Part shown: positions 10,165 to 22,900 of the stretch, piece by piece
Layout: every line of letters starts with the position of its first letter
Numbering within the stretch: the stretch's first letter is position 1
Assembly: GCA_030704615.1 (NCBI GenBank)
Contig: CM060731.1
Coordinates: 15,872,001 to 15,936,000, forward strand
Direction of reading: 5' to 3'
DNA length: 64,000 nucleotides
From: Takakia lepidozioides
Lineage: Eukaryota > Streptophyta > Takakiopsida > Takakiales > Takakiaceae
Notes under the pieces: model-generated
Database searches by the model: none
Told to the model about the DNA's origin: nothing
What the model saw: the letters and a program-made list of their open reading frames with translations, nothing else
Made by a program: the position numbers and the translations under genes

Positions 10165-10656
10165 CTTGGTCAGACTTGCTCAATCATTGTGGCAGTTTGG
10201 AAATCCAAATGCGCTAAACTATATGATTGAAAGGTCCGATGCATAGGAGTTATCTTGATCAAAATTTATTCGGACTTCATGACTGAGGGAGGAAAGATTC
10301 TTGCGGCACTTTGGATATGCTCTCAAGAGAAAAAAAATAATGTGTGTGGACTTTGACTCCACATGGAGGAAGGGCGGATGCATTTTGTAATCCAATACCT
10401 CTTCGTCTCATGTTTCTTGGAGTCCCTAGGTATGAAGAGACTACAATAGTTTATTGTTTCCTCTCGGATGCGTCATCCTTTCTTGGACCAACGACCTCCC
10501 CGGAGAATCTGGGGCAAGTCGGCTAGTTTTCACTGGAGGGCGACGATATGGACATAATTGGCGCCATTGCAAAAATAGAGCCTCCAATGTTATGGCTCAT
10601 ATAAAATTTCAATCATCTTCGCAGCAAACATTAGAATTCGATTTTGTGTTGGGGTC
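10165..10656. other. intergenic between hAT-like elements
   Basis: There is a plus-strand open frame at 10344-10526 without domain similarity. Nothing else was recognised. Confidence 0.3.
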
Positions 10657-10664
10657 CTATGAAC

Positions 10665-11213
10665 TAGTGTTGTACTGGTATCGTATTTTGAACACACCAG
10701 GCTGGTACTGGTACATAGGCCTCCGGCCAATTGTGATACCAGGGAGGTACTGGTATTGGCAAAATTCTGAGATTTGGATACCATGGTGGTATTAAATAAT
10801 ACCTGATTGGTGTGGTGTTTTACGGGTATCAAGAGCAAGAGTTTCTAGAAATCGATACCATGGTATTATCAATACTTGTCTGGTATAAAAAAAAAAACTC
10901 ATGATATGTTAATATTGAAAGGCCCACTTTTCATATAAATGTGTACAAGCATGCTTCTCATTGATTTTATTCCTCAAAGTATTCCTCAAGTTCCTCAAGT
11001 ATTGATACCTAGGTTTTCCTCACAAATATGGATATGGGTATCAGGTACCAGATTTCCAACCACTTACCAGACTGGTAGGGTATTGTCCACAGTATTAGGA
11101 AGCAGATACCAGGCCAATACGGGTAAATGCTAGGTAGTGGCCTGAGCTGATTCATACCAGTATACATACCAGTATTGATACCAGTTTCTTATGGGTATAC
11201 CAGTCCAACACTG
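10665..11213. mobile_element. hAT-like non-autonomous element, CTGGTAT family
   Basis: The left end TAGTGTTGTACTGGTATCG and right end (reverse complement) CAGTGTTGGACTGGTATACC are terminal repeats. The flanking 8-mers CTATGAAC (10657-10664) and CAATGAAC (11214-11221) differ at one base and look like an aged target duplication. The interior is rich in CTGGTAT and ATACCAG, as in the third stacked element. Non-coding. Confidence 0.65.
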
Positions 11214-11221
11214 CAATGAAC

Positions 11222-11826
11222 CCCCTATGTGTGCCTTTAGAGCTTTAAAATATATATATATATATATAAATAATGTTTCAGAGAAAGGGGAGGAAGCCCT
11301 TTAGAGCTTTCTTAGAATTATTGAAGGGAAAAATATTAAAACCCTTATAGGCCCTAAGGCCGGCTTTTTGCAATCTGATTTCAGGGCTTCAGTCCCCTTT
11401 AAAAGAAAAAAACAATTCATAGGAAAATCACCCTTAAGAGGTGATGGATGAATAATTATATTATGGACAGAGAACGTCCATGTGGATGGGCGGTGGGGCC
11501 ATCCGAACGGATGAATGTCGTTCATTCCAAGAGGGATGGCTCGTTGACTGAGTCTGGCGATGGCACGCTGGGTCCTCTGCGTTGTCGTCGAAGTAGTGCT
11601 GCAGCGCAGTGCGTGAGTGAAGGCAGAGTGGGGAAGCAGCAGCGATTCATCCTTGCTTGGAAGGTTTATGGGTTGCCTTGAACGATGCATCCAATCTGAG
11701 AGTCACTGCTAAATGGGCAGGTTGGGATGTGTGCGTGGAGGATGGTAAGATGATGAAGATCGAGGGAAAGTAGGGAGGCAGAGAATCAAGTTTTGTGAGC
11801 AGTGTGTGTGAGCAGGGGGGGTAGGG
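11222..11826. promoter_or_regulatory. upstream region of the ANTH-domain gene
   Basis: It contains a TA dinucleotide run (about 11251-11267) and then a GC-richer stretch from about 11480 to the start codon, which probably holds the promoter and 5' leader. No unambiguous TATA element was seen, and the transcription start cannot be fixed from sequence. Confidence 0.3.
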
Positions 11827-14800
11827 ATGGCAGGGGTAACAAGCCAACAGAGCTTTCGAAAGGCACTAGGTGCGATCAAGGATACGACCACCGTTTCCCT
11901 TGCCAAGGTTAACAGCGATTACAAGGTGAGTCCCCTGGCGGATTGTTGATCCTTCAGATATGCGTCTTGTCTAAGAATTTGGAACTCTACTAGATCTCTA
12001 CCGCTGCCCCTGCGTTCTTTACTTGCTCTGAAGAAGCACAATCCAGGGGCAAAATGTGCTTCTGAGTTTCAGCGGCAATGTCGATTTGGGGATGTACTTC
12101 AGATAGGCAAATGGATGTAACCCTTTTTCTGGTCCGCACTTTCCCGAACCGCCTCGAACTTGGAACTCTTGGTTTTCAGCATGACCTGAGCTGCTTGAAT
12201 TTGAGCGTAGTGTGACGGTTCAAGTTGAGAGACCATGCGGATAGACAAATCTAGAGAGCCTGACCTATGGGCAAGTGATCGGTCTTACCAATGTGTAGAT
12301 CTGAAAGAAGTTGTATTGTATTACTTAGAAGCAGATTATGAAGTAGGACGCCTAGGTTAAAGTCTCGGCACTAGCTGGTGGCTCAGCCCTGCACATCCTA
12401 CAGGAATGCTCCGACAGCAGGGCTGCCAGGTGCGTGTAACGGTAGTCGTTTCAGCATGCCATCCGGAATTGTGGGAATGGATGTTGTATTTTTAAGAGAT
12501 TGAACTATTATGACTTCGAGCTTGGCAGGACCTTGACATTGCAGTGGTGAAAGCTACAAACCATGTAGAATGTGCCCCAAAGGAGAAGCATGTTCGAAGT
12601 AAGTCCTGATCCCACTGGTTTTATTATGTGGTAGGTCATTGTGGACAGTTGTCTATCCAATTTGAGTAGCTTAGATCTTAGTGATATCATTGTTGGAGGT
12701 TAGTTTGTGAAGGATTGTGTTTTGGTTGGTGGTGGTATGGCAGCCATCTTTGCAGCAACATCAGCATCAAGGCCTCGAGCAGATGTGGCATATTGCATAC
12801 ATGCCCTGGCCAGACGAATCGCAAAAACTCATAATTGGACGGTAATCATTTTCTTGTTTTTGACAAAAGCTGGAGCACCATACTAAGTGTTGGATCTTGG
12901 AGAAAGCACATAGAAGTTGTTTGGGTCAAGTCTCCTTGCATCCTGGGACTGTGATGCAGATATACCCTATTGAAAGTTTACTGTGAATGAGGAGGCATCT
13001 GACAGGCTAGGTTTTTTTGTGCAGTCTGCCCTAAGATGGCAGACGTGGATTGGACAAAGAGACCAATGTTGGCTCAGTTCCTTTATAGTAGCTGTGAAGC
13101 CCTAGCAATGGCTATCTCTGTCTGAGGGCATATTCTGGTCATATAATTAGTGGTAGATGGAGCTTTGAGATGAGATTGGGAAGGCAAAGATTGTGGATTC
13201 AATGATTTTGGGTCGTCATCTATGCAGCAGTAACCTTGAAACTGGAAGAATGCATCAGCTTTGTGCACCTAGCACGGTGTTCTCAGTTGTCTCAGAGGCT
13301 TTCGAGATTATTTCGTGGACTGGATGCCCTTACATGCTTTTGAACAGGTTGCATTAAAGTCAATGATGGTGATTCATCGAACTCTGAGGGAAGGAGACCC
13401 AACATTTCGAGAAGAGCTCATCAACTACTCTCGCAACAGGGGTTACATCCTAAATCTTTCCAACTTCAAGGATGACTCGAGTCCCAATGGTAAACAATAC
13501 GGGATAAGTATTTGTTCTCCCAAAATCCATAATGCTTTGTCTTGTGAAGCTTTGCCTTGTTACTGTAGCCCTAACTTGGCTACAGCACTATTTCGAAGTG
13601 CTGATTCAGAGTTTACTGTGTCTGTACAAGCTACATTGCCCGATTCTGCAAGGGTGTGATTTGTGGCAAGGCTAGGTTTCCTTGTGTGTAGGGAGTTTTG
13701 AGACAACAAGGATCCTGCTGGCAGTCGCCGCAGGGAAAGATGTGGATCACAGGGAAAATGCGCTAGTTACAAATAGATCTCTGCCAAAAATAAAGCTTGG
13801 GCACATTTCTTTTGGCACGGAAAGAACAAATAGAGTTCATACTCTTATTATGAGATCAATGCTCTACTTTCTGAACCAGTTGGCTTGGCGGCAATGAACA
13901 CTGGCTAGTAGATTGTCTCACAGTCAGTTTACAGTATATAACTTGGGTGTTGGCCTGAATGTAGCTTGGGACTACTCGGCATGGGTGCGGACATATGCCC
14001 TGTATTTGGAAGAGCGGCTTGAATGCTTTCGTGTGCTTAAGTATGACGTGGAGTCAGAGCGTGCAACGGTGAGGCTGTGCCCTGACAATATTGATTTGTA
14101 ATTTCCTGTAGCGGCTGAATCCTGAACCTGGAATGCCAACAAATCGCTGTCATCTCCAACAAATCATTTGCACCTTAGAACGCCTTTGGTCTACTTTGTA
14201 GAGGATGACAGGCAGCTAAACACTCAAATTGTGATCTCATTCACTCAACCAATTTTCCAGCATGATATATGTCTGCTACTCCCTGTACACTAGATTCCGA
14301 TCGCATGTTTGCAACAGGGAAGTGAACCTGGCGATATTCGAGGTCACAATCTATTAGACATGCAGATAAGATTGCAGATCTCACCAGATCTGTGCCGAGC
14401 CCCTGACCGGGCGAAAGTGCTTTACATGTGTTATGTCATCCAATCCCGCGCCTAACGTGCTCCAAAAGATGCCATACAATAATAGTAGGCGATCATTCAC
14501 CCAAGAAGTACTTCATACTCCCCGCTCTTCCTACCCTAAGTTAGGAGAATCATCTCGAATTTACGTGGGAGATGTGGGCATTGCTGCAGAATATCGTGAG
14601 CCCTTTTGAATAGAAACATGCACATTTAGGTCTCTTTATGTGCCATGGAACTGAGGTGTTTCTTGCTGTGGGCTACCCTATTATCTCTGGTGACAAGTAT
14701 CTGCCTGTTGAGCTGAGAGGGCAGTTGTGGTTGGCAGGGGCATAGTAGGACAAGGGAGTTGGACACACTGGATTTGTTGGAGCAGTTGCCTGCCTTGCAA

Positions 14801-17800
14801 CAGCTTTTGTTCCGCCTCATGGGTTGCCAGGTAGGTCACCATGGAAATTCAGTGGGAAAGCGTTTGGAAGTAATTGATCTGTTTGATTCTTTCTCCAAAG
14901 ATATGATTTCTATGCTCTCTGGGATCAGCTTCAAACTTGAATTTTCGCACAGGGTGAGGCTCTTTTTAGACCTCAATTGGATCCTGGGTGGGTTGGATGA
15001 GAACGTAAATTGGAGTGTGGTGTTCTTCTTTGACTCTTAGCTGAAGCCATTGACATTAGATGTTGTCTTCCCCAGCCTGAAGGAGCAGCTATCAGCAATT
15101 ATGTTGTTCAGGCTGCATTGGGTTTGGTATGTATATCTCTATTCATCTACTCCTGGGGGTCATTTTCCTGTACTTGCTGGAGTCTGACACTTGTCCTGTG
15201 AACTGCTAATTTTTTGGTTATGACGTGGAAACCTTAAGAGGCTAAAGGATTTTAGTAATGTTCCACTGTGTACAGGTTTTAAAGGAGAGCTTCAAGCTGT
15301 ACCGTGCAATAAATGATGGCATTATCAACTTGGTGGATAAGGTGGGTAGTGCAATTTCTGAAGGATAGTTTTCCCTCCTTTCATGAATCTGATCTTTTGA
15401 ATATGGAAGCTCTTGCACTATGCAAGATGCATCTCTAAATGGGGTTGTGTTTGCAGTTTTTTGAAATGCAGCGCCATGATGCTATAAAGGCACTCGACAT
15501 TTATAAACAAGCTGGGAAACAGGTAGGACCTGTCTGTCTTCTTTTTAGTTGCAATGCAACCAGCACTTTCTGATTCAACCTGTTTACAGTGACCCTCTAA
15601 CTATTCAAGTTGTGACATTGGGGATCTCTCGCTTTGAAGTGATAATTTTTCACTGCCACTTCCTGTAAAATCCAGCACATGTGCTAAGCTCTGTAGAATT
15701 GTGGTTGGTGGTCCCCAAGGCTTTGCTGCCACGACTGCTTTGTATGATTACGGTTGATCTGGTGCAATGGAATGCTACCTTTCGATTTATTTAATTTTCA
15801 CACGCAGTGCTTCAGAATGATATGGAATACACAAGTATCTCGGGTTGTAGCGGGTAGGACTTAGGACGTGTTGACTTTGTGTGAGCTTTCTTGTTGTTGA
15901 TTACTGGTGATCTTAACTTCCCGTGCCACTGGCAGGCTGAAAGACTGTCGGAGTTCTATGAGGTGTGCAAGGGACTAGACCTTGCTCGCAGCTTCCAGTT
16001 TCCTACTCTTGAGCAGGTGTGGATAACTGTCCCTTCTGACATAAGTATCATTATGTTTCTTTGGAAGCTAGCTGCAGATACTGGCAGGAACAACACGAAA
16101 TCCCTCCATCTGCTCCTGTGGGATGCAGAGATCTTAGGTTTCTCAGGTTTTGTTTCTCAAGTCAAGTGCCTTCACTGCTCTGTCACCATAAGCATCACAG
16201 TTTTGCCAGAGGTACTGTCTTGTGCAGGAAGTCATCAAAGACAGTGTGTGGATGCTTTTAATCACTAGTTGCCACTGTAGGAAATGAGTTACAGGCCTTC
16301 AATGTGGAGTGTTGTATGCTGCTGTGAATCAGCAAGTTTTATACGGTGCTTACCTTTTGATGTTTTCTGCCTATTTTGATACAGCCCCCACAGTCATTCC
16401 TCGCCACCATGGAAGAGTATGTGAGAGATGCCCCACGCTCAGCTCCAGCCATCAAGGCTGTCGGGGTAAGGGATCCAAATTGAACGTTTGGATGTTTTAG
16501 GAAGTAATGCAGTTGATTCAGGGGTTGAATCAAAGTTCCTTGTTGGTCTTGATTTTGAGTGGAAGGTTTGTATTCATTGGTTTCTTTAGAACTGTCTGTT
16601 TCCACCGTTATTTGGAGGTTCTGAAAACCTCACCATGTCGCAAATGTGGTGGACCAGGAGTATGAGGATCGGGGCCCACCTCGCATTCGCGCAGCTGCAG
16701 TGCCTGATTATAAGGAGGAAGTGGAGGATCAAGATGCTTCGCCCCGTGCAGAGCCTGAGCCTATGCCTAAAGAGATTCCTCCTCCAGCTCCAGCATTTGA
16801 ACCGGGTGACCTTCTGGTGGGTGCTTTTATGCCCAGATAACTGCCATTTTGCCCTTTTGAGTGAGCCCTCAGCAGAAGTTGTGCTCTTTCTGACTCTTCC
16901 CTGTCCTCCTGTCCTCTGCCTGTGGTATAGTTTACCATCGTAACCAAAGTTGGCAAAGAAAAAGTATTCAAGCATTGAGGGCCCGCTCCTCTTTCAGCAT
17001 AGGGGGCTGAAGGCTAGATTCTAGAGACTGCTTGCCTGGTCCGGAGGTGATCCCCTGGGGTGCTTTGTTATTGGCAAAATCTGTAAGGGAAGGCAATCTG
17101 ATATGTGTAGCAGTTGAAGCCACATTTTTGACTCCCGGGCTGTGCTCCCTGCAACTGGTCAACCATTTGCTTTTCCCGAGTATGTGTGAACCTCTCAGTT
17201 ATTTTGCATGTACAAAGACCCACTTTTGCATTATGTGTAACTGGCGCAATTTTTGTTTTGAGAGTTTCAGGGCTTGGATGATGTGAAGCCAGATGGCTCA
17301 GCAATTGAGGAAAGCAATGCATTGGCACTGGCTATTATCCCGCAGAGTGAGCTTACTTGCCTTTTTTGCCGGAGTGATTTGCTACAGCAGTGCTTATCAA
17401 ACTGCTTGCATGTCATAGAAGGCAAGAGTACTTTTGTACGACAAGAAATTCCTCCTTTGACACTTACATGGGCTTTGGTGTAAGGTTCTGCCCTGCTGCT
17501 GCCAAGCCTCTCACAGCAGTAGCTAAGGGAAAGCACCTGGGCAAGTAGCGAAGTTGTGCTATTGAGTGTGAAGTTTACAGGTGCATCTTTAGATTTTTCA
17601 ATATGCTTGATCTGGTCAACCAAATGGACCTACGAAATCTGCAGGGTATGCTAACTTTGGCAACAAGTGTATTTGGTTTCTAACAGTGTCATGAAATAAT
17701 TGAACAGGCTCAAATGGCAATGGAGCTGCACATGATGCAAATGGTAGCCTGGACCTGTCCCCTGGGGCAACCGGTTGGGAACTTGCTTTGGTCACAAATC

Positions 17801-18532
17801 CGAGTAGTAATGGTAGTGCTGCTAACAAAAGCAAATTGGTAAGTTTCTCTCTGTTGTCCTTGGAATTTCTGAAGTGGGTACCCGTCGTAGCTTGAGGTGT
17901 GGAAGAGAGGGCCATGGGCAGGTAGTTTCTGAAGACTGATTGGAAGAAACAGTTTTAAAGGGCACCCTCCAATGATTTCTGACTTCTATCTCCTTTCTGT
18001 GATAGAGTTCGTAGTCATGGAGGAGTGGTTGTGGTGCATATGCTCCTTTATATGTGCCAGTATCCTAAGGTTTTGTATGACCCCATCTGTGCAGGCGGGT
18101 GGACTGGATAAGCTGACATTGGATAGCTTATATGAGGATGCATTGACAAGACGTGGTCCCAATGGAACAGCCCCAAACAGCTACAATCTTGGCACTGTAG
18201 CGCCCAACCCCTTTGAAGTGGGTCCAGGGATGGCATCTGTACAACACATGGATCCTTTTATGGCATCAGGCCAGTTTGCACCTCCGGCCAACGTGCAAAT
18301 GGCCATGATGCAGCAACAGCAAGCCATGCTGATGCAGCAGCAGCGTATGATGGGGGTGCCTCCTGGTGGTCCCAATCCTTTCGGCAATCCATATGCGGCA
18401 GCTGCTGCTGCTCAATATCCATATCCCCCACAGGTGTCCCCTATCATGCAACCCATTCCAGGCCAATTGGCATTGCCTGCGCCCCCTCCCCAATTTCAGC
18501 ACAATCCTTTTGGGAACCCTGGGTTGCTGTGA
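11827..18532 (+). CDS. ANTH-domain clathrin assembly protein (AP180/PICALM type), 15 exons
   Basis: This is an endocytic adaptor: the ANTH domain binds PI(4,5)P2 membranes and the C-terminal tail recruits clathrin-coat partners. Exons: 11827-11925, 12529-12598, 12744-12841, 13348-13489, 13965-14068, 14738-14830, 15076-15126, 15276-15341, 15457-15522, 15936-16016, 16385-16465, 16658-16816, 17271-17346, 17708-17838, 18095-18532. All junctions are GT-AG with continuous phase, giving 584 residues. The ANTH fold covers about residues 10-300, with VKATNHVE and IFAATS near 37-60, [41 protein letters not shown] and [16 protein letters not shown]. An acidic/proline linker follows, then NSYNLG with NPF motifs (about residue 477 and two further on), a DPF and a Gln/Met-rich stretch. 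NPF and DPF bind EH and AP-2 partners. Length and layout match the PICALM1 group of plants (about 570 residues). The start is the ATG opening the first ANTH helix. Confidence 0.93.
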
Positions 18533-19953
18533 TGCTGTGGATTGGCCTATTCATCTTCATGTTATCTCTTGGTGCTGAATATTTAGCTAGGTCCAGGGTG
18601 CCACTACCATGATGATCCCACTGTTGTACACTACATTACACGTAGTGTTTCATCATTGGGCACCTGCAATCTTGACATAGCTGCACTAGCCCCAAGGTGT
18701 AAGTTAGGGTGTTTTGGGGCAGCATGGTATTTCAGGTGCTTCCTATGCGTTTCTAATACTTTGGCATACCCCTCAAGAATTGGGAGTGAGTGCAGGGGTT
18801 CAGCATTTGCTTTTGTTAAGGCCAAGCAGAGAATGCTTGTCGAAGCCAGTCTAGGTTAGTCTTCTAGAAGATGGACTGTTGATGGCTGAATATTGTCCTT
18901 AGCTCCTGCTTTTTCTGGCACTACGCTTTGAGAGAGATTTGTATTATAATTTATCTCTATTTATTTAACAATCACATGATTGTTGATGAGCATCAGATTT
19001 TGAATACAGTATACAAAGGGAGCAGATGTTGTGAAGGTGCACTGTCCTGCATTAGGACTCGCAGCCCTGTCAGGAGGTGCTTGGTTTTGGTGTTTTCTTG
19101 GAGCCCTGGATTCTCCTTCTTTCCTTCACCACAAATAGCTCTGTAAATTGGCCGACGTTCAATCAAACCTCAACTTTTCATCTTCACAACAAATGGCATA
19201 CACAAACCTTTTTCAGTTGAACCCCTCCTCTTCGTGGGCAAGGATTTTGCAAATAGATATGAACTTGGGAATCAATATGAAGAGGAAAAGCTTCCCTCAC
19301 GAAGTCAGCACACACTTGTCGCTTGCAGCTCTGCTGTTGTCTGCCTTCTTGTTCGTAGAGTGTTCATAGAGCATCAATCCACACCAAAGTTAGGGTTGCT
19401 TAACGAGTATCCTCGCGATATACTGCTCAAAGGAAAGCCTAGATGCGTGAAAAGATGCTTTGTACAGTTTCCAAGTCGATTTCTTGTCGATAGCGTTCTT
19501 CCTGTTGCGTGGGAACCGAACTTTGACGGAAGCAAAATTCGCCAAGTGGCATCTGCACGTATGTAAGACATTCACGTGCCCTGATCAAATTGGTTGTCTT
19601 TGCTGGAGAACTGTTAGGCCCACTTCTCGAGGAATAGCAATCACTATTCTCTTCGTGTACCTTCAGTCAATCCTTCTGAGCTAAACTTAAACAGTGGAGT
19701 TAAGACACACGGCGAGGTTGATGGGATGGCGGACTAGTTGCAAGCCGGGCAGCTGGCAGAGAGATGAAGTGAGCTGGTGATTTTCCGGTTGCATTTGGGT
19801 ACGGAGGAGCTGCATCCGATTTCTGCGCATCTCTTTCTTCTTCTTCCAATTTGAGGAATTCTGGAAAATCTGAACCGAGTGGGCGCCCTTGTTGTTATTT
19901 GCAATTTTTTTCCCCCGGGGGAAGCATCCGGTTAGGTGCACCTATGAAGCAAA
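18533..19953. other. 3' end of the ANTH gene and upstream region of the AFG1-like gene
   Basis: No supported gene. It should include the 3' UTR after 18532 and the promoter and leader of the ATPase near the end. Several short open frames (for example 19234-19566) lack recognisable domains. Confidence 0.4.
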
Positions 19954-22900
19954 ATGAGGGCAGCAGCACGCGCGCTTCGCGCGTCAGGTCTACACAGAGA
20001 AGGATTGCGGCTTTTGTTGTCACCCATCGTCTGCGAAGGGGTGGATTCTGCTGGAGCAGCTACAGCAGCACGGTGCTGGACGAATGAAGGTTTTCATATT
20101 CATGTAGATCTCCTCACCAACACAAGGCCGGATATTTTTGCGCTCTCGAGAAGCGTATCTTCTTTCACTGCTGGCTCACACGATGGTCAGTGTCGGTCTC
20201 TGTTTTGCGAGGGGATCTTCATGCCAGCATTTGTTTTTGTCTTCTCGTTTGGTCTAAAGTATGCAAAAGATTTTGTAATCAATTTGTTCCTAGGATATTC
20301 CACTCGTGGAGGGCTGAGGGATTACTCTTGCTTCGTCCAGATCGCGTCAGATTCGAACTTAATGTGAGCCCAGAGTTCACTAGGCTCATTGAATTATGGA
20401 TTTGAACTACAATACCATCAAATAGATGTTAGCATTTAGCACTGTCATTTCCCGAGGATAGATTAGTAAAGTTTGATCCAGTTGGATTTCTCTGTGTGCA
20501 TGAAGAACAGGTGTTGTGAACAGTGTATAGAGCAGATTAAGGCGAATTTTCCTGACCGTGTGTTTGTGTGTGTATGTGTTTGTGGTATTGTAGATAGAGA
20601 TGTAGCTGCGACAGGTAGTTGGCAGCTGTACACATCAGGTCCTATAGCCGAGTATGAGCGCCGTATTGCGGCTGGGGACCTTATGCCGGGGGACAGATTT
20701 CAGGTCGGTTCCCTTGTCTTGGGGTTGGGACTGAAGGGAGACATCTGTGAGAGATGGGCAGGCTTACACTGGTCTCTGGGCACAATGGATGGGCATTTTG
20801 AAAACCTCATGTCAGGTTTGGGGACGTTATGATGGAACAGAAACACTCACAGGGGACATTGTTCCATGTGTGATTGTCGTCAGAAATGAATATTGTTGCT
20901 TCAAGTCATTGACTATCCTAAGATTGACCAGGATGTAAGATCTTTGGAATATGGAGACATGGATGATATGCTTAAGTGGATATGTGGAGAACATATCAGT
21001 GTTTTCTGTTGAAGCCAATGCATTGACTGATGATGAAAGTTTGTGGTGTAGGATGAGGCATTGAGAGCACTGCAAGCGTTATATGATGTACTTCTGAGTA
21101 CGGCGGCCAACACTGGACTCGAAAGGGCTTCCCATTCAAATTCTGTGGCCCACAGTAGGAGGTATAGTGCACAGCTTTTCAACCCAAGGATTTGACGGAT
21201 TAGCTACACAACTGATTCATCTAGAATTTCTGTTGAGGCGTTTTGTTACCTGTCCATGAGCAGAAGTGGCGGAGAGGAACTTGCAGCAAATCCTCCTATG
21301 GTTGTGATGGAGACCTTCAGCACCTGTCATCTGCCTTTAGCCCTTGTTTTGTGATAGTTCACGATGGAAGCCTTGTTCAGCAATTAACCATGTGTATGGT
21401 CTGCCATTTGGATGTTCTTGGATCGTTTGTGGAGCCTCAATGCTGCCTTCTGTCAAATGTAGTGAATTGGACTTGCTTTGAGAATGGACAAGCAATGTAG
21501 GACTCCAAGATGGGAATATAAATGGTGTTATACATTGAATAGATTTGTTAGGTCTTCACAATTCCCTTATTCATGGCAAAAATAAAGTCTTCTGAGTTCC
21601 TCTTGGAGACTCGCAGTGATTATTATGGCCTCCAGGTCAGCTGGCCGAATTGTGGGACAAAAATACTTTCTACTCAGTTTTGTCTAACTTACTAGAGTTT
21701 TGTGAAAATCTTCCCTCACACTTGACCTTTTCATGGCTGTTGGTGGAAGTTTCAGTTCATATATTCTCAGGATTCAAGAGCCATGACTTTCCTACCATAC
21801 AGTATCTGAGTAATTTTTCTATTGCTGCTTTTGACATGCAAATAGTTGAAGAGATCTTATTGCACAAGGTGCATGAATATTTGGTCCTCTGGTTAGTTGG
21901 GGTGGCATTTTGAAAAAAAAGGGCGTGGAGTGCAGGGGAGGGAGTTGGCTATGGGCACGCTTGATGCCCAGACCTTCACCACCACCAGTGCGTGGTCTGT
22001 ATTTGTATGGTGGTGTAGGCACTGGCAAGACCATGCTCATGGACCTGTTTTATGATGAGCTGTAAGCTCTCTCTCCCACACTCCACCCTTTCTCCCATTT
22101 ATATGCTGTTTGGTGAAGTCATGCTGTGGTCAAATCTGAAGGGGACCAATCTACCAATGCTAATGTCATTGATGGAGACACATGGCCCCATTGCTTTGGC
22201 CGGTGAAGTTCAGTTGTGCATCTCTCTTGACTGTGCCTAACCCTCTCTGCCTTCGCCATGTGTGTGCTTGTTGTGTGGAGAAGTGACAAATCGTACTTTG
22301 TGTGTTCACAGTGTCTTCCTCTTTGTTAATTGGGCAGACAGGGTTTGAGTGGCTCCTTTCTTTTGCTTGTTGCAAACTTCATTCAAAAAAATAAACCAGA
22401 GGAAAGAGGGATGCTGAGGGTCTCTGTCAAATGTTTCTGCAAGCGTGAGACATGATTTGGATACTGGGTGGTTGGTTTGTTCAGATCACGTTTTTGACAT
22501 AGTGTGTGGTTTGCTTCTTGAATGATCCATGGCAGTCCCGACACATGGAGGAAGAGAAGGATTCACTTTCATGATTTCATGTTGAGTATACATAGTCGTT
22601 TGCAAGTAAGTTCTCATGTGCACATGAGGTGGGTCTTTCTTGCTTGGAGGGTATGAGGAAAACACTTGATTTTACTGGTATGGCTAGTGCCAATGGAATT
22701 CACTCGGTACAGTATGTATAGAGGGCTAAAAAGATTGTTGTGAAGCTCAGTATGTAACATCTGGCTATGGAATTTGATTTCTGGCTCCATCACCGATAAT
22801 CTTTATGTTGACATTTGGGGAAGCAAGATGCTAAGTTTCCATATTACCCTCGATAGTAGTTGATTTAAGATTTGGATGGCTCACCTTTGTTCTTGGGAAT

